Shown: positions 33,549 through 41,474 of the stretch, one piece after another
How positions within the stretch are numbered: position 1 is the stretch's first letter
Layout: each line of letters opens with the position of its first letter
IMG/VR virus record: IMGVR_UViG_3300025632_000018
Coordinates: 1-56,980 of that record
Length of the DNA: 56,980 nt
Strand: one strand, 5' to 3'
Origin: a virus
Position numbers and translations under genes: made by a program
The notes under the pieces: model-generated
Told to the model about the DNA's origin: nothing
Databases searched by the model: none
The model's input: the letters and a program-made list of their open reading frames with translations, nothing else

Positions 33549-35789
33549 ATGGCAAATATTAGGAAGTCATTTAATTTTAGGAATGGTGTTCAGGTTGATA
33601 ATGATAATTTCATTGTAAATTCGAATGGTCTGGTGGGGATTGGAACATCTATCCCTACTGAATCTCTCGATTTGATTGGAAATGCAAAAATTACTGGATT
33701 TACAACAACAATAACCTTAGGAGTTGCACAGACTGCAAACTTTTATAATGATCTAAAAGTGGGACCAGTCAATATAGATCCTAGTAGTGGAGTAATCACA
33801 GCAACAAAATTTGTTGGAGATGCCTCCGGTCTTCAAAATATTTTCGCAATTTCAACAACTGGTTGGATTTCACAAGGAGTAGGATTACATACATTTAGAT
33901 CGATTGGTATTGGAACCACAAATCCAGTATATAATTTACAAATAGGAGGAGACCCTGCCACAGCAACTGGTGCGGGTTTTGATGGTGGAAATATTCTTGC
34001 AAGTGGTATAGTTACTGCAACTAGTTTTGTTGGAAATTTAACAGGTAATGTAACTGGTAATGTAACTGGTGTAGCTGCATCTGCAACTAAACTTGAAACT
34101 GCGAGAGATTTTAATATCACTGGTGATTTAGAATCAAGCACTATATCTTTCGATGGAACAGGTAATGTTAGTTTACCATCTGAACTGTCATCTAGTTTCA
34201 GTGCAAATACAAGTGGTATTGTAACTGCGAGTAAGTTTGTTGGTCCTACAGAATCAACAACATCAACGATTACTACCGGAACAATTACCACAGGAACAAT
34301 CACGAATGCAAACATCACTAATGCTGATGTTGGTATTGGAACCTTTGATGATTTAAGAATCAATAAATCTGCTGCAGCAAGTCTTGTTGTTACGAGTACA
34401 ACAAACTCATCTGTAAGTATTGGTGAATCTGTAGGTGCAGGTAATAGTAGTGCCCAGTTACTCTATACACCAGGCACAGGACGTTTGGATATTAATAACT
34501 ACGATGTTGGTGGAGTCAGTATCAATCTTCATGAAGGGACTGGTACAGGCACAACAGAAAGTTTCAATGTCAACTATGACAATTCAACACAGTTTGAAGT
34601 CACTTATGATGGAAAAGTTGGTGTAAATCGTGGTGGTGCTGCATTAGAAAATAATTTAGAAGTTGGTGGTGATGCTCTTATTACTGGAAATTCTCAAATT
34701 GTAGGTATACTTACAGTCGGAACAGGTTCAGAACAAGTAACTCTTGGTGATGGTAGTCCTATACCAGTTTCAGATAGTCAAAATTTTAATACTTTAAGTG
34801 GAATTAGCACATTTAATAAGTTGAGTGTGCAAGATATTCAAGTTGGAGGAGGAATAACAGTATCTTCTGATGTTTATGTTGGAAATGACGTTGGTATAGG
34901 AACAACAACAAACGTTGGTTTTGCTACTGGAGGTATTAATCCAAAACTTCAAATATTTGGAGTAGCATATTCTACAGAAGGATTCATATCCAAGCAGACA
35001 CTTGGAATTACAACAAATATTGACGGATCTTTTCAATCAGATCCTAGAACAATTCCAAGTGATTTAGGTTCAACAATTCCATTCTTGTCTTATGGGGATT
35101 TCCAAGTTGATAGTGGTGCAGCAGGATTTATTTCATCTAATTTTCTAATAGTTCCTACAGTTGGAGTTGCTACCGTAGGATTTGGATCAACTAATCTTGG
35201 AATAATTTCAAAAAATCATATACCAGGTGGAAGTGAATCAGAATACTTATCATCAGTTGGTGTCAATACTTACTTTGCAAGGTCTGTATTTGATGTAGGA
35301 ACTGCTTCTACATCGATGAATAGTTATTTCATTCCTCCATCATTAACAGAAACTCAGATAAGTGTTGTTAGTAATTTATGGCAGAATCCATCTGGATTTG
35401 GGACAGTACTTTCAAGAAAAGTTACTCCAAATGGACTTGTTCCTGGAGGATTAGTATATAACTCCTCAAGAGATAACATCCAGATTAGAAATACTGCATC
35501 ATCATTTAGAAACTTAAGTCCTGTTGTTGCATTTGGAACTATTGTTAGTGGTGCAGTACCAACTCCTGCTGACGGATATAATTTGGATGCTCCAGCAAAC
35601 AGCACTAATGATGCAAACTTTAGTTTTAGCACTGCATTACAATCAGCAAACTATACGGTAATTGTTTCTAATACCGGAACATCAACATTTACTGTTCCTG
35701 AAGTGAATAAAACAACTGCTGGATTTAAAATTACTTTTAGTTCTAGTGCTAGCACCAAAAGTTACTCTGTAATGATACTTCAAGTATAA
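33549..35789 (+). CDS. tail-fibre-like structural protein
   Basis: A 746-residue protein beginning MANIRKSFNFRNGVQVDNDN and containing repeated VGIGTT / IVTATSFVGNLTGNVTGNV stretches typical of trimeric fibre shafts in cyanophages. No S74 domain is present; the C terminus is a compact beta domain ending KSYSVMILQV. It follows the giant fibre gene within 18 bases and is probably a fibre or collar component, co-expressed late. Confidence 0.75.
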   Translation: MANIRKSFNFRNGVQVDNDNFIVNSNGLVGIGTSIPTESLDLIGNAKITGFTTTITLGVAQTANFYNDLKVGPVNIDPSSGVITATKFVGDASGLQNIFAISTTGWISQGVGLHTFRSIGIGTTNPVYNLQIGGDPATATGAGFDGGNILASGIVTATSFVGNLTGNVTGNVTGVAASATKLETARDFNITGDLESSTISFDGTGNVSLPSELSSSFSANTSGIVTASKFVGPTESTTSTITTGTITTGTITNANITNADVGIGTFDDLRINKSAAASLVVTSTTNSSVSIGESVGAGNSSAQLLYTPGTGRLDINNYDVGGVSINLHEGTGTGTTESFNVNYDNSTQFEVTYDGKVGVNRGGAALENNLEVGGDALITGNSQIVGILTVGTGSEQVTLGDGSPIPVSDSQNFNTLSGISTFNKLSVQDIQVGGGITVSSDVYVGNDVGIGTTTNVGFATGGINPKLQIFGVAYSTEGFISKQTLGITTNIDGSFQSDPRTIPSDLGSTIPFLSYGDFQVDSGAAGFISSNFLIVPTVGVATVGFGSTNLGIISKNHIPGGSESEYLSSVGVNTYFARSVFDVGTASTSMNSYFIPPSLTETQISVVSNLWQNPSGFGTVLSRKVTPNGLVPGGLVYNSSRDNIQIRNTASSFRNLSPVVAFGTIVSGAVPTPADGYNLDAPANSTNDANFSFSTALQSANYTVIVSNTGTSTFTVPEVNKTTAGFKITFSSSASTKSYSVMILQV

Positions 35790-35793
35790 GGAC

Positions 35794-35822
35794 TTGACAA
35801 GACTCTAAAAACCATGTAGACT
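35794..35822 (+). promoter_or_regulatory. candidate sigma-70 promoter
   Basis: TTGACA (35794-35799), 17 bases, TAGACT (35817-35822). The -35 is perfect; the -10 matches four of six. It would make a short RNA ending at the terminator 45 bases on. Confidence 0.35.
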
Positions 35823-35864
35823 ACCTTTGTTAGGGTTGAAGAGGAAGCTATAAGACACTTTAAG

Positions 35865-35897
35865 AACCGTCTACCAGGTCGCACTGGGGACGGTTTT
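35865..35897 (+). terminator. terminator after the fibre genes
   Basis: AACCGTC (35865-35871) pairs with GACGGTT (35889-35895), with an inner CCAG/CTGG stem and a GTCGCA loop, followed by T residues. The T run is short. Confidence 0.65.
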
Positions 35898-35898
35898 C

Positions 35899-35907
35899 TG
35901 CTATAAT
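35899..35907 (+). promoter_or_regulatory. extended -10 promoter for the helicase
   Basis: TGCTATAAT directly after the terminator. The transcript leader AGAAGGTAATCGAGGGACACC matches the early-leader consensus of this window. Confidence 0.6.
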
Positions 35908-35930
35908 AAGAAGGTAATCGAGGGACACCT

Positions 35931-37124
35931 TTGACCATCACTCTCAGACCCCATCAACGCAAAGCACTGAATGAGATGCTGGCATATGACAAAGGTCAGT
36001 TGATCATCCCTACGGGTGGTGGTAAGACCTTGTGTATGATACATGATATTGTTGAGAATCAAAAGTATATTGATAATGGTTCTACTATTGTTGTTGTAGC
36101 ACCACGTATTCTGCTTGCAGAGCAACTTTGTAGTGAGTTTCTTGAGGTAATTGATACAACTCACACACATGTGATGCATGTTCATAGTGGTGAGACTTCA
36201 CACTTCTCCACAACAAAAGCAGAAAAGATCAATCTTTTTGTAAATACTGCTAGAACTGCTGGTGAGAATGTAGTAATCTTTACCACATATCACTCTCTAC
36301 ATCGTCTTGTAGAAGCAGATATCGAAGTCAACACGATTTACTTTGATGAAGCGCATAACTCAGTCCAACGTAACTTTTTCCCTGCTACGGAGCACTTTTC
36401 TGCTGATGCTGATCGGTGTTACTTCTTCACTGCTACTCCTAAGCATTCTCTCTCTATTTACAAGCCAGGGATGAATGATTATGAGGTCTACGGTAAAGTC
36501 ATCTGTAACATTCCTGCTCCTACATTAGTAGAGCAAGGATACATTCTGCCACCTAAGGTTGTTGTAAAGCAACTGGATATGGTTCAGGACAAGCAAATGA
36601 TTGCCGACCGTGATTGTCAGAATCTGATTGAGACAATTGATGAGAACTCACTGGATAAGATTCTGATTGCCGCACGTTCTACCAAACAGATTATCAAACT
36701 TCTGAGTCAATCTGATTTCCGTAATGAACTAGCAAAACGTGGTTATTCCTGTCTGTATATTACATCCAAGACTGGTGCAATCATTGATGGTCAGAAAGTC
36801 AATCGTGAGGTATTCTTTGATACTCTGAATGCATGGGGTAAAGATCCTAACAAAAAGTTTGTTGTTCTTCATCACTCTATTTTGTCTGAAGGTATCAACG
36901 TCAGTGGACTTGAGGCGGTGTTGTTCATGAGAAACATGGACTATATCGGTATTTCGCAAAGTATTGGACGTGTGATCCGTCTAGGAGGCACCCAGAAGAC
37001 CTTTGGACTGGTCTGTGTTCCAGTTTATGATAAAGTGGGCATCAGCACTGCTAAATCCGTTCAGGCAGTCGTTGACACCGTGTTTAAGCAGGGTCAACCT
37101 GCCATCTCTGTTATCCGTCGTTGA
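35931..37124 (+). CDS. superfamily 2 DEAH helicase
   Basis: A 397-residue helicase. Motif Q/I: LRPHQRKALNEM and IPTGGGKT (Walker A). Motif II is DEAH (IYFDEAHNS), motif III is FTATP and motif VI is QSIGRVIR. A TTG start is used because the conserved LRPHQ segment lies before the first ATG, and GAGGGACACC upstream gives a ribosome site. It resembles the DEAD/DEAH helicases common in cyanophages, related to UvsW-type recombination helicases but shorter than T4 UvsW. Likely role: branch migration or fork repair. Confidence 0.88.
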   Translation: MTITLRPHQRKALNEMLAYDKGQLIIPTGGGKTLCMIHDIVENQKYIDNGSTIVVVAPRILLAEQLCSEFLEVIDTTHTHVMHVHSGETSHFSTTKAEKINLFVNTARTAGENVVIFTTYHSLHRLVEADIEVNTIYFDEAHNSVQRNFFPATEHFSADADRCYFFTATPKHSLSIYKPGMNDYEVYGKVICNIPAPTLVEQGYILPPKVVVKQLDMVQDKQMIADRDCQNLIETIDENSLDKILIAARSTKQIIKLLSQSDFRNELAKRGYSCLYITSKTGAIIDGQKVNREVFFDTLNAWGKDPNKKFVVLHHSILSEGINVSGLEAVLFMRNMDYIGISQSIGRVIRLGGTQKTFGLVCVPVYDKVGISTAKSVQAVVDTVFKQGQPAISVIRR

Positions 37125-37131
37125 GGTCATT

Positions 37132-37470
37132 ATGAACACTAGATATCTAAAACAAAAAGGAAGAATGTTTCAACAAAAAATCAGAGATCTCATCATTGAA
37201 TCTTTTGGTCTTCCACAAGAAGATGTAAAGTCTTGTAGTATGGGTGCTGGTGGTGTTGACATTCAATTATCATCTCATGCTAAAAGAGTTTTTCCATTCT
37301 CCATTGAATGTAAAAATGTAAAAGGTTTATCTGCACTATCAACTTATTATAAACAATCAGTTTTAAACTGTGTTAAAGAAACAATCCCTGTTCTTGTGTG
37401 TGAGATGCCAGATGGAAAACCTTTGGTTACAATGTCATTGGAAGATTTTTTCGAAGTTGTACGTCGTTGA
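37132..37470 (+). CDS. small PD-(D/E)XK-like nuclease
   Basis: A 112-residue protein starting seven bases after the helicase stop. The segment GAGGVDIQLS followed by FPFSIECKNVKG fits the D...ExK core of small Holliday-resolvase or VRR-type nucleases (D at about 42, E-C-K near 60). A C-terminal VLVCEMPDGKPLVTMSLEDF completes an alpha/beta fold. Its place next to an SF2 helicase suggests joint action on branched DNA. Motif-based inference. Confidence 0.65.
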   Translation: MNTRYLKQKGRMFQQKIRDLIIESFGLPQEDVKSCSMGAGGVDIQLSSHAKRVFPFSIECKNVKGLSALSTYYKQSVLNCVKETIPVLVCEMPDGKPLVTMSLEDFFEVVRR

Positions 37471-37475
37471 TATTG

Positions 37476-37484
37476 TGCTATAAT
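37476..37484 (+). promoter_or_regulatory. extended -10 promoter (TGCTATAAT)
   Basis: Immediately after the nuclease gene, followed by a leader with CCAGGTAATCTAAG. Confidence 0.55.
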
Positions 37485-37512
37485 ATCCAGGTAATCTAAG
37501 ATTATTATTCAA

Positions 37513-37896
37513 ATGAATCCTTCAAAATACATTACATCCTCCATGCGAACTACCATTTACAATTCGGATGGAGAACATCTTAACAAATCCATTAAACATG
37601 GTGCAGTTTGTCAGGGAACTACTGGTCGAAAATTTAATAAAAATCAACGTGTCATTGTTGCAGATAAACGCAATGATGGTAATTATGATCTTGGATTTGG
37701 TGTTGCAACAGGAGAACAAATCGAAGTTGATGCTACTAAAATTTGGAAAAATTGGCAAGATCATCCCAATTCTGTGATTAATTGTGTTTCTTTTTTTGCA
37801 AAAGTAGAAAACGTTCCCAGACACATGGTTAATCCTACACAAACTGATATTCCTAATCATCTTCGGGAACCTTTGTGGACTCTTTCTGCCAATTAA
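37513..37896 (+). CDS. hypothetical protein
   Basis: A 127-residue protein, MNPSKYITSSMRTTIYNSDG ... EPLWTLSAN. Mostly beta-predicted with a basic KFNKNQRVIVADKRND segment that may bind nucleic acid. Single gene between two early-type promoters. No family recognised. Confidence 0.6.
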   Translation: MNPSKYITSSMRTTIYNSDGEHLNKSIKHGAVCQGTTGRKFNKNQRVIVADKRNDGNYDLGFGVATGEQIEVDATKIWKNWQDHPNSVINCVSFFAKVENVPRHMVNPTQTDIPNHLREPLWTLSAN

Positions 37897-37901
37897 TAAA
37901 C

Positions 37902-37968
37902 TGGCACACTCTGCTTCCGACTTTGCCTCACTCTGCTATAATACAAAGGTAATCAAGGGAACACCACC
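37902..37968 (+). promoter_or_regulatory. early promoter and leader
   Basis: A TGGCACACT element (37902-37910), an extended -10 TGCTATAAT (37934-37942) and the leader AGGTAATCAAGGGAACACC before the ATG. This is the most complete copy of the recurrent early module. Confidence 0.65.
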
Positions 37969-38109
37969 ATGAAATGCAAAGTTCAACTCTATGTTGCTGG
38001 CACCGTATTTGATGAAGTTGTTGTTGCACGGGACTATGAAGATGCAAAAAAAACTGCCCTTGCACGTAATCCTACAGCAACAATTGTGAGTGTCACTGCC
38101 GTTTTCTAA
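37969..38109 (+). CDS. small conserved early protein
   Basis: A 46-residue protein (MKCKVQLYVAGTVFDEVVVA ... SVTAVF) with a beta-alpha-beta pattern. I recognise it as a small protein widespread in T4-like cyanophages; function unknown. First gene of a long chain of overlapping small genes. Confidence 0.65.
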   Translation: MKCKVQLYVAGTVFDEVVVARDYEDAKKTALARNPTATIVSVTAVF

Positions 38110-38363
38110 TGTCCAAGTTTCTCAAACCCCATGTTCATAATCAGAGTCTCCTGAACCCAAAATCAGGAGATCCTGACGGTTTTGTATCTAAAGACGGAAT
38201 GTGGGCTGCTGTTCCACTAGCGGGAAAGAAGAAAGGGTTCTGTATTATACATAATGGTAGTCAAGTGCATAATGTAAAAACGTATAAGCAAGCACTTGAT
38301 TATATCAAAAAGTATTCTAAAATCAAAAAGAAAGCAACCTCTTCTCTTGAACAATTTCTATGA
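38109..38363 (+). CDS. small basic hypothetical protein
   Basis: An 84-residue protein whose ATG overlaps the previous stop (TAATG). It has the segments GKKKGFCIIHNGSQVHNVKT and YIKKYSKIKKKATSSLEQFL. Lysine-rich C terminus; no family recognised. Confidence 0.6.
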   Translation: MSKFLKPHVHNQSLLNPKSGDPDGFVSKDGMWAAVPLAGKKKGFCIIHNGSQVHNVKTYKQALDYIKKYSKIKKKATSSLEQFL

Positions 38364-38542
38364 CTGATAAACAACAAAAGCGCAAAGATGCACTTGGACT
38401 TTTTTATGAGAGTGTATTGAAACCAGATCATGAACTCAGAAAATGTGCTCACAATCAAGAATGTTTCTTTGAGTTGATGGAATGGAGAGCAGATATATTA
38501 GAATATCTTGACCGTTGTAGAAATCAGGAGTTTAACCAATGA
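38360..38542 (+). CDS. small helical hypothetical protein
   Basis: A 60-residue, mostly helical, charged protein (MTDKQQKRKDALGLFYESVL). It has overlapping ATGA junctions on both sides, so it is translationally coupled. Function unknown. Confidence 0.55.
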   Translation: MTDKQQKRKDALGLFYESVLKPDHELRKCAHNQECFFELMEWRADILEYLDRCRNQEFNQ

Positions 38543-38787
38543 CAGCACAATATGTGCTTTTTTTGGTATTTGGAGTTATTTTATATGTGATAGTCATTGA
38601 TCCAAATGTCGCAAAAGCATTTGATTATGTTCTTCAGTTAGTGAATACAAACATTAGAAAGGAATTGTGGTGGTTAAAAAATAATCCTGCCAATCCTGTG
38701 GTAAAATATATGATATACCGTAAAAATCTCAATCTTGCAAAGGAATTGCGAGCAAAAATAAATAAACACCTAGAGGCAAAAGAATAA
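38539..38787 (+). CDS. small membrane protein
   Basis: An 82-residue protein with an N-terminal transmembrane helix (YVLFLVFGVILYVIVID) followed by a basic amphipathic region ending LAKELRAKINKHLEAKE. Probably a single-pass inner-membrane protein; function unknown. Confidence 0.58.
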   Translation: MTAQYVLFLVFGVILYVIVIDPNVAKAFDYVLQLVNTNIRKELWWLKNNPANPVVKYMIYRKNLNLAKELRAKINKHLEAKE

Positions 38788-38788
38788 T

Positions 38789-39103
38789 ATGCTGTCTACA
38801 AACTACCGTCTTCGGTTAGAATTTATTTGTAAATGTATTGCAAATAACGAAGAGGTAAAACTTGATGATATGGTATGGGCACAAAAACTTGCGAAAGCAA
38901 ACACAACTGCCTATGAAATGTTGAAAAAAGCAAGAAGACAATCTTCACAAAACATTGAGGAAGGTAGTATGGATGATTTTCTTAATCGGATGGGGTTAGG
39001 TGATCCCGACCCATCCGAATATAAAACGGGATTTGGATCTGCTGATGAAATTGTAGATTGGTTTAATCATGAAAAAAGAGACGATTGGAGGCAAAGAGAT
39101 TAA
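38789..39103 (+). CDS. hypothetical protein
   Basis: A 104-residue protein. The N-terminal half is helical with YRLRLEFICKCIANNEEVKL and MVWAQKLAKANTTAYEML. A flexible middle and an acidic/basic C terminus (WFNHEKRDDWRQRD) follow. No family recognised; the genes on both sides are closely packed. Confidence 0.58.
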   Translation: MLSTNYRLRLEFICKCIANNEEVKLDDMVWAQKLAKANTTAYEMLKKARRQSSQNIEEGSMDDFLNRMGLGDPDPSEYKTGFGSADEIVDWFNHEKRDDWRQRD

Positions 39104-39104
39104 A

Positions 39105-39341
39105 ATGCAGGCAGTAATTTACAGCAACGGAAGTCAGGAGTGTGAGAGAATGGCATCTCTCATAAAATTTCTTGGGGATAACTTTCATGAATATGTGTTA
39201 GGTGTTGACTTTGATGATAAGGCATTTGAGTCAGAATTTGGTTCAGAGGCAACATATCCTCAAGTATCAATCGGTTATCATCACATTGGTAGCATGAAAG
39301 AAACACTTCAATATATGAGTGAGAATGGAATGTTTGTATGA
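39105..39341 (+). CDS. glutaredoxin-like protein lacking the CxxC pair
   Basis: A 78-residue protein beginning MQAVIYSNGSQECERMASLI. The beta1-helix1 layout and ATYPQVSIGYHHIGSMKET (cis-Pro loop plus IGxxxE helix) are those of glutaredoxins. The usual C-P-x-C is replaced by S-Q-E-C with only one Cys, so it cannot do dithiol chemistry; monothiol activity or a binding role is possible. ATG at 39105 is preferred over 39069, which lies inside the preceding gene. Confidence 0.62.
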   Translation: MQAVIYSNGSQECERMASLIKFLGDNFHEYVLGVDFDDKAFESEFGSEATYPQVSIGYHHIGSMKETLQYMSENGMFV

Positions 39342-39547
39342 AACCCCTAATCCTTATTGCTTGTTTTTTACCTCTGGTATTGATTTGGATCGTTATGAAA
39401 CTTTCACTGTGGATTGCAGCTGTTAACCAAGAACAGAATTATGTCCGAACAGAATCCAAAAAACCACACGGACCATATGTGGCAGATGCATATGCGGATG
39501 TTGATGAGGAGGAAGAAGAATATGGAAACCGCACAGATTATCGATGA
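39338..39547 (+). CDS. small membrane protein with acidic tail
   Basis: A 69-residue protein with an N-terminal transmembrane helix (LILIACFLPLVLIWIVM) and a very acidic end (ADVDEEEEEYGN). ATGA overlap with the previous gene. Function unknown. Confidence 0.58.
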   Translation: MKPLILIACFLPLVLIWIVMKLSLWIAAVNQEQNYVRTESKKPHGPYVADAYADVDEEEEEYGNRTDYR

Positions 39548-39671
39548 TGCTTTATATGAATATTATGCTGTAGAACAAGGTAAACCTGTCCCCAATTGGA
39601 AGTATATGAAAGATGCTGATTGGTGGATTGATTATCTTGAAAGTTTAGGTATTGACCCAAGAAATCCATAG
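39522..39671 (+). CDS. small hypothetical protein
   Basis: A 49-residue protein, METAQIIDDALYEYYAVEQG ... GIDPRNP. GAGGAGGAAG lies 8-15 bases upstream as a strong ribosome site, itself within the preceding gene's acidic codons. It overlaps that gene by 26 bases. Confidence 0.55.
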   Translation: METAQIIDDALYEYYAVEQGKPVPNWKYMKDADWWIDYLESLGIDPRNP

Positions 39672-39702
39672 TGTTAAATATAACACAAGTTGCACTGAAG
39701 CA

Positions 39703-39870
39703 ATGGATCAGAACTTAAATTGGAACTTACTGCATCAGTTTGCAAAAGAACTGGGTCAAGAAGGTCATGACTACAAAATACATAAGAGATCCTTATCAGA
39801 CACAGTGAGCACACACAAGGAAATTGTGATAGAATATGGGTATAAACAAGAGAAACCTGATGCCCGATGA
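39703..39870 (+). CDS. small hypothetical protein
   Basis: A 55-residue protein (MDQNLNWNLLHQFAKELGQE ... YKQEKPDAR). ATG at 39703 is the first in frame; the frame is open further upstream, so a non-ATG start nearer 39652 is possible. No family recognised. Confidence 0.45.
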   Translation: MDQNLNWNLLHQFAKELGQEGHDYKIHKRSLSDTVSTHKEIVIEYGYKQEKPDAR

Positions 39871-40078
39871 AACTTGGACAGTCATGAACAATCTTGAGCA
39901 ATCATTTTCCCGAATTTCTACAGTAGAATTTATGTTGGATGAATTGCAAGAGGCTGTAGATGAACAAAATCAAATGAAAATTGTTGATATTTGTTATGCA
40001 CTAAACTCTTTCCTTCCAGTTTATACTGAAAACTGGGATAAAAACTTTAAGAAAGCATGGGAACAGGTTGTAGTATGA
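39860..40078 (+). CDS. small helical hypothetical protein
   Basis: A 72-residue acidic helical protein (MPDETWTVMNNLEQSFSRIS). It overlaps the gene before it by 11 bases and the one after by four (ATGA). A longer start at 39836 exists. Function unknown. Confidence 0.52.
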   Translation: MPDETWTVMNNLEQSFSRISTVEFMLDELQEAVDEQNQMKIVDICYALNSFLPVYTENWDKNFKKAWEQVVV

Positions 40079-40281
40079 TACCAGTTTTTGTTGATGATCC
40101 TAACACATGGACCAAAATACAGGTTCCACAAGAGATTGTGAGAATTTGTGAGAATTTTACGGCACTTGATCCCTATAATGAAGAGAATACAATCACTGAG
40201 AAGTTGAGATTGATTGATTGTTATTGGTATAATATGGGATACTATGATATTGCTCCCCCACTCTTTCCTTTGTTTAAATAA
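40075..40281 (+). CDS. small hypothetical protein
   Basis: A 68-residue acidic protein (MIPVFVDDPNTWTKIQVPQE ... PLFPLFK) starting at an ATGA overlap. No motif recognised. Confidence 0.55.
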   Translation: MIPVFVDDPNTWTKIQVPQEIVRICENFTALDPYNEENTITEKLRLIDCYWYNMGYYDIAPPLFPLFK

Positions 40282-40282
40282 A

Positions 40283-40450
40283 ATGATCAATCCAATCTCC
40301 TATGTAAAGAACACCAGAACTTCTTATTCCAAGTTCTTAGAAAAGAGTGTGAAGGAAGTTCAGGTTCAGTTTGATGATGAAAATCCTGCATGGATTCCTT
40401 ATGATACTTTAATCGCAATAGATCGCATGATTACAAATGAAAAAGAATGA
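40283..40450 (+). CDS. small hypothetical protein
   Basis: A 55-residue protein (MINPISYVKNTRTSYSKFLE ... IDRMITNEKE) that starts one base after the previous stop and overlaps the next gene. A TTAAATAAA late-like string precedes it. Confidence 0.55.
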   Translation: MINPISYVKNTRTSYSKFLEKSVKEVQVQFDDENPAWIPYDTLIAIDRMITNEKE

Positions 40451-40850
40451 TGTTATAGAATACACGGGATGCTCTGAAGAGCAAATAAGATGGGGAAACA
40501 ATGATGATCCCACTTCACATCTTATAATTGGTAAAGAATATATTATTGAAAAAGTGGATGTTCGTTCTCAACATACGAAAATAAAACTTTACAATAAGGA
40601 GGGATGGTTTAACTCAGTATGCTTTGAACTGAAAGATTCTGGGGTAAATAGTAGTTTAGAATATCTAAAAGACATGGATCCAGATAGCATACAGTTAGAG
40701 ACCACATCTAAACTCTTTGAATATGAAAAACTATCCAGAGAAATTGAGAACTGTGAAGATCTTGATACAATGAAAGTAATGGCAAGATGCTTTATTAAAT
40801 TGTATCTAAGACATCAAGAAGTTACAACCCAAATTATGAAAATGCCATGA
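40437..40850 (+). CDS. hypothetical protein with SH3-like N terminus
   Basis: A 137-residue protein. The first 70 residues (DVIEYTGCSEEQIRWG ... HLIIGKEYIIEKVDVRSQHT ... GWFNSVCFEL) have the pattern of small SH3-like phage proteins. The rest is helical (LETTSKLFEYEKLSREIENC). Overlaps neighbours on both sides. Function unknown. Confidence 0.58.
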   Translation: MKKNDVIEYTGCSEEQIRWGNNDDPTSHLIIGKEYIIEKVDVRSQHTKIKLYNKEGWFNSVCFELKDSGVNSSLEYLKDMDPDSIQLETTSKLFEYEKLSREIENCEDLDTMKVMARCFIKLYLRHQEVTTQIMKMP

Positions 40851-41059
40851 GTTTAATTGATCCCTCCGACCCATTGTTCTTTACAGAATCATCCAGTGAA
40901 CCTTATGATCGACATCACTATAAAGTTACAAAAACTGATGGTAAGTCTCTTACAGTAGAATCATGGGAAGAAGCACAATCAATCTGGTGGAATACTCCAA
41001 CATCTTTTCTCTCTCATATTGATGTGCTAGATAAAAAAGAAGTAAAAGGTTTCAAATGA
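40847..41059 (+). CDS. small hypothetical protein
   Basis: A 70-residue protein (MSLIDPSDPLFFTESSSEPY ... LDKKEVKGFK) with an ATGA junction. Contains YKVTKTDGKSLTVESWEEAQ. No family recognised. Confidence 0.55.
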   Translation: MSLIDPSDPLFFTESSSEPYDRHHYKVTKTDGKSLTVESWEEAQSIWWNTPTSFLSHIDVLDKKEVKGFK

Positions 41060-41202
41060 TGAATGATTTTTTAGACAACTTAGGTGCTCAACAACACGAA
41101 AAAATGATTGAGAAAAATGCCAGCAAAGAAGACTACTACAACTCGCAAAGCGAAGGCAAAGAGTTCAACAAAAACTCCCAAGAAAAAGAATCTAACACCT
41201 GA
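41056..41202 (+). CDS. small hydrophilic protein overlapping the next gene
   Basis: A 48-residue protein (MMNDFLDNLGAQQHEKMIEK). Its ATG overlaps the previous stop. The last 86 bases are shared out of frame with the Lys-rich gene at 41117. The second half (Ser/Asn/Lys/Glu-rich) may be dictated by the other frame. Confidence 0.45.
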   Translation: MMNDFLDNLGAQQHEKMIEKNASKEDYYNSQSEGKEFNKNSQEKESNT

Positions 41203-41365
41203 AGAAATGCATCCATTTAAAGCATTCCCTTATCGATTAGAATACAGGGACGGAAATGAAGATCGAATCTGCCATTTTGATTGTAATGAACACAGACAAG
41301 CACACATTAAACGATACAAACTCAGAAAAAACAAATACACAATTAATGATCTCACCGTTGCCTAA
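41117..41365 (+). CDS. small protein with Lys/Thr-rich tail
   Basis: An 82-residue protein, MPAKKTTTTRKAKAKSSTKT then EEMHPFKAFPYRLEYRDGNE and a C-terminal CHFDCNEHRQAHIKRYKL. The basic tail suggests nucleic-acid binding. The C/H residues could bind metal. It resembles small proteins I recall from other cyanophages; function unknown. Confidence 0.6.
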   Translation: MPAKKTTTTRKAKAKSSTKTPKKKNLTPEEMHPFKAFPYRLEYRDGNEDRICHFDCNEHRQAHIKRYKLRKNKYTINDLTVA

Positions 41366-41474
41366 CCTAATCGCAACGGGCTTGATATTTCTGTCCGTCT
41401 TTGCTATAATCCTTGCAGGATACATTCACGGGCACATGAGTATCTCTGCTGTCTACAAAACTTTAAATCCATGA
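41346..41474 (+). CDS. small membrane protein
   Basis: A 42-residue protein dominated by one transmembrane helix (LIATGLIFLSVFAIILAGYI). An in-frame ATG at 41286 would add 20 polar residues but overlaps the upstream gene more. Function unknown. Confidence 0.5.
   Translation: MISPLPNLIATGLIFLSVFAIILAGYIHGHMSISAVYKTLNP

Noticed and set aside
10000-35000. Long open frames on the minus strand and in second frames inside virion genes (for example 22432-22896 and 33833-34363 minus)
   Set aside because: They lie entirely within strongly supported plus-strand genes, have no ribosome sites or late promoters, and their composition mirrors the coding strand.
35931-37124. Naming the helicase uvsW
   Set aside because: Motifs are those of SF2 in general and the protein is about 80-100 residues shorter than T4 UvsW; the N-terminal UvsW-specific domain is not visible.
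41403-41411. TGCTATAAT as another early promoter
   Set aside because: It lies within the coding sequence of a small membrane protein, without the downstream leader seen at other copies, and genes continue without a gap.
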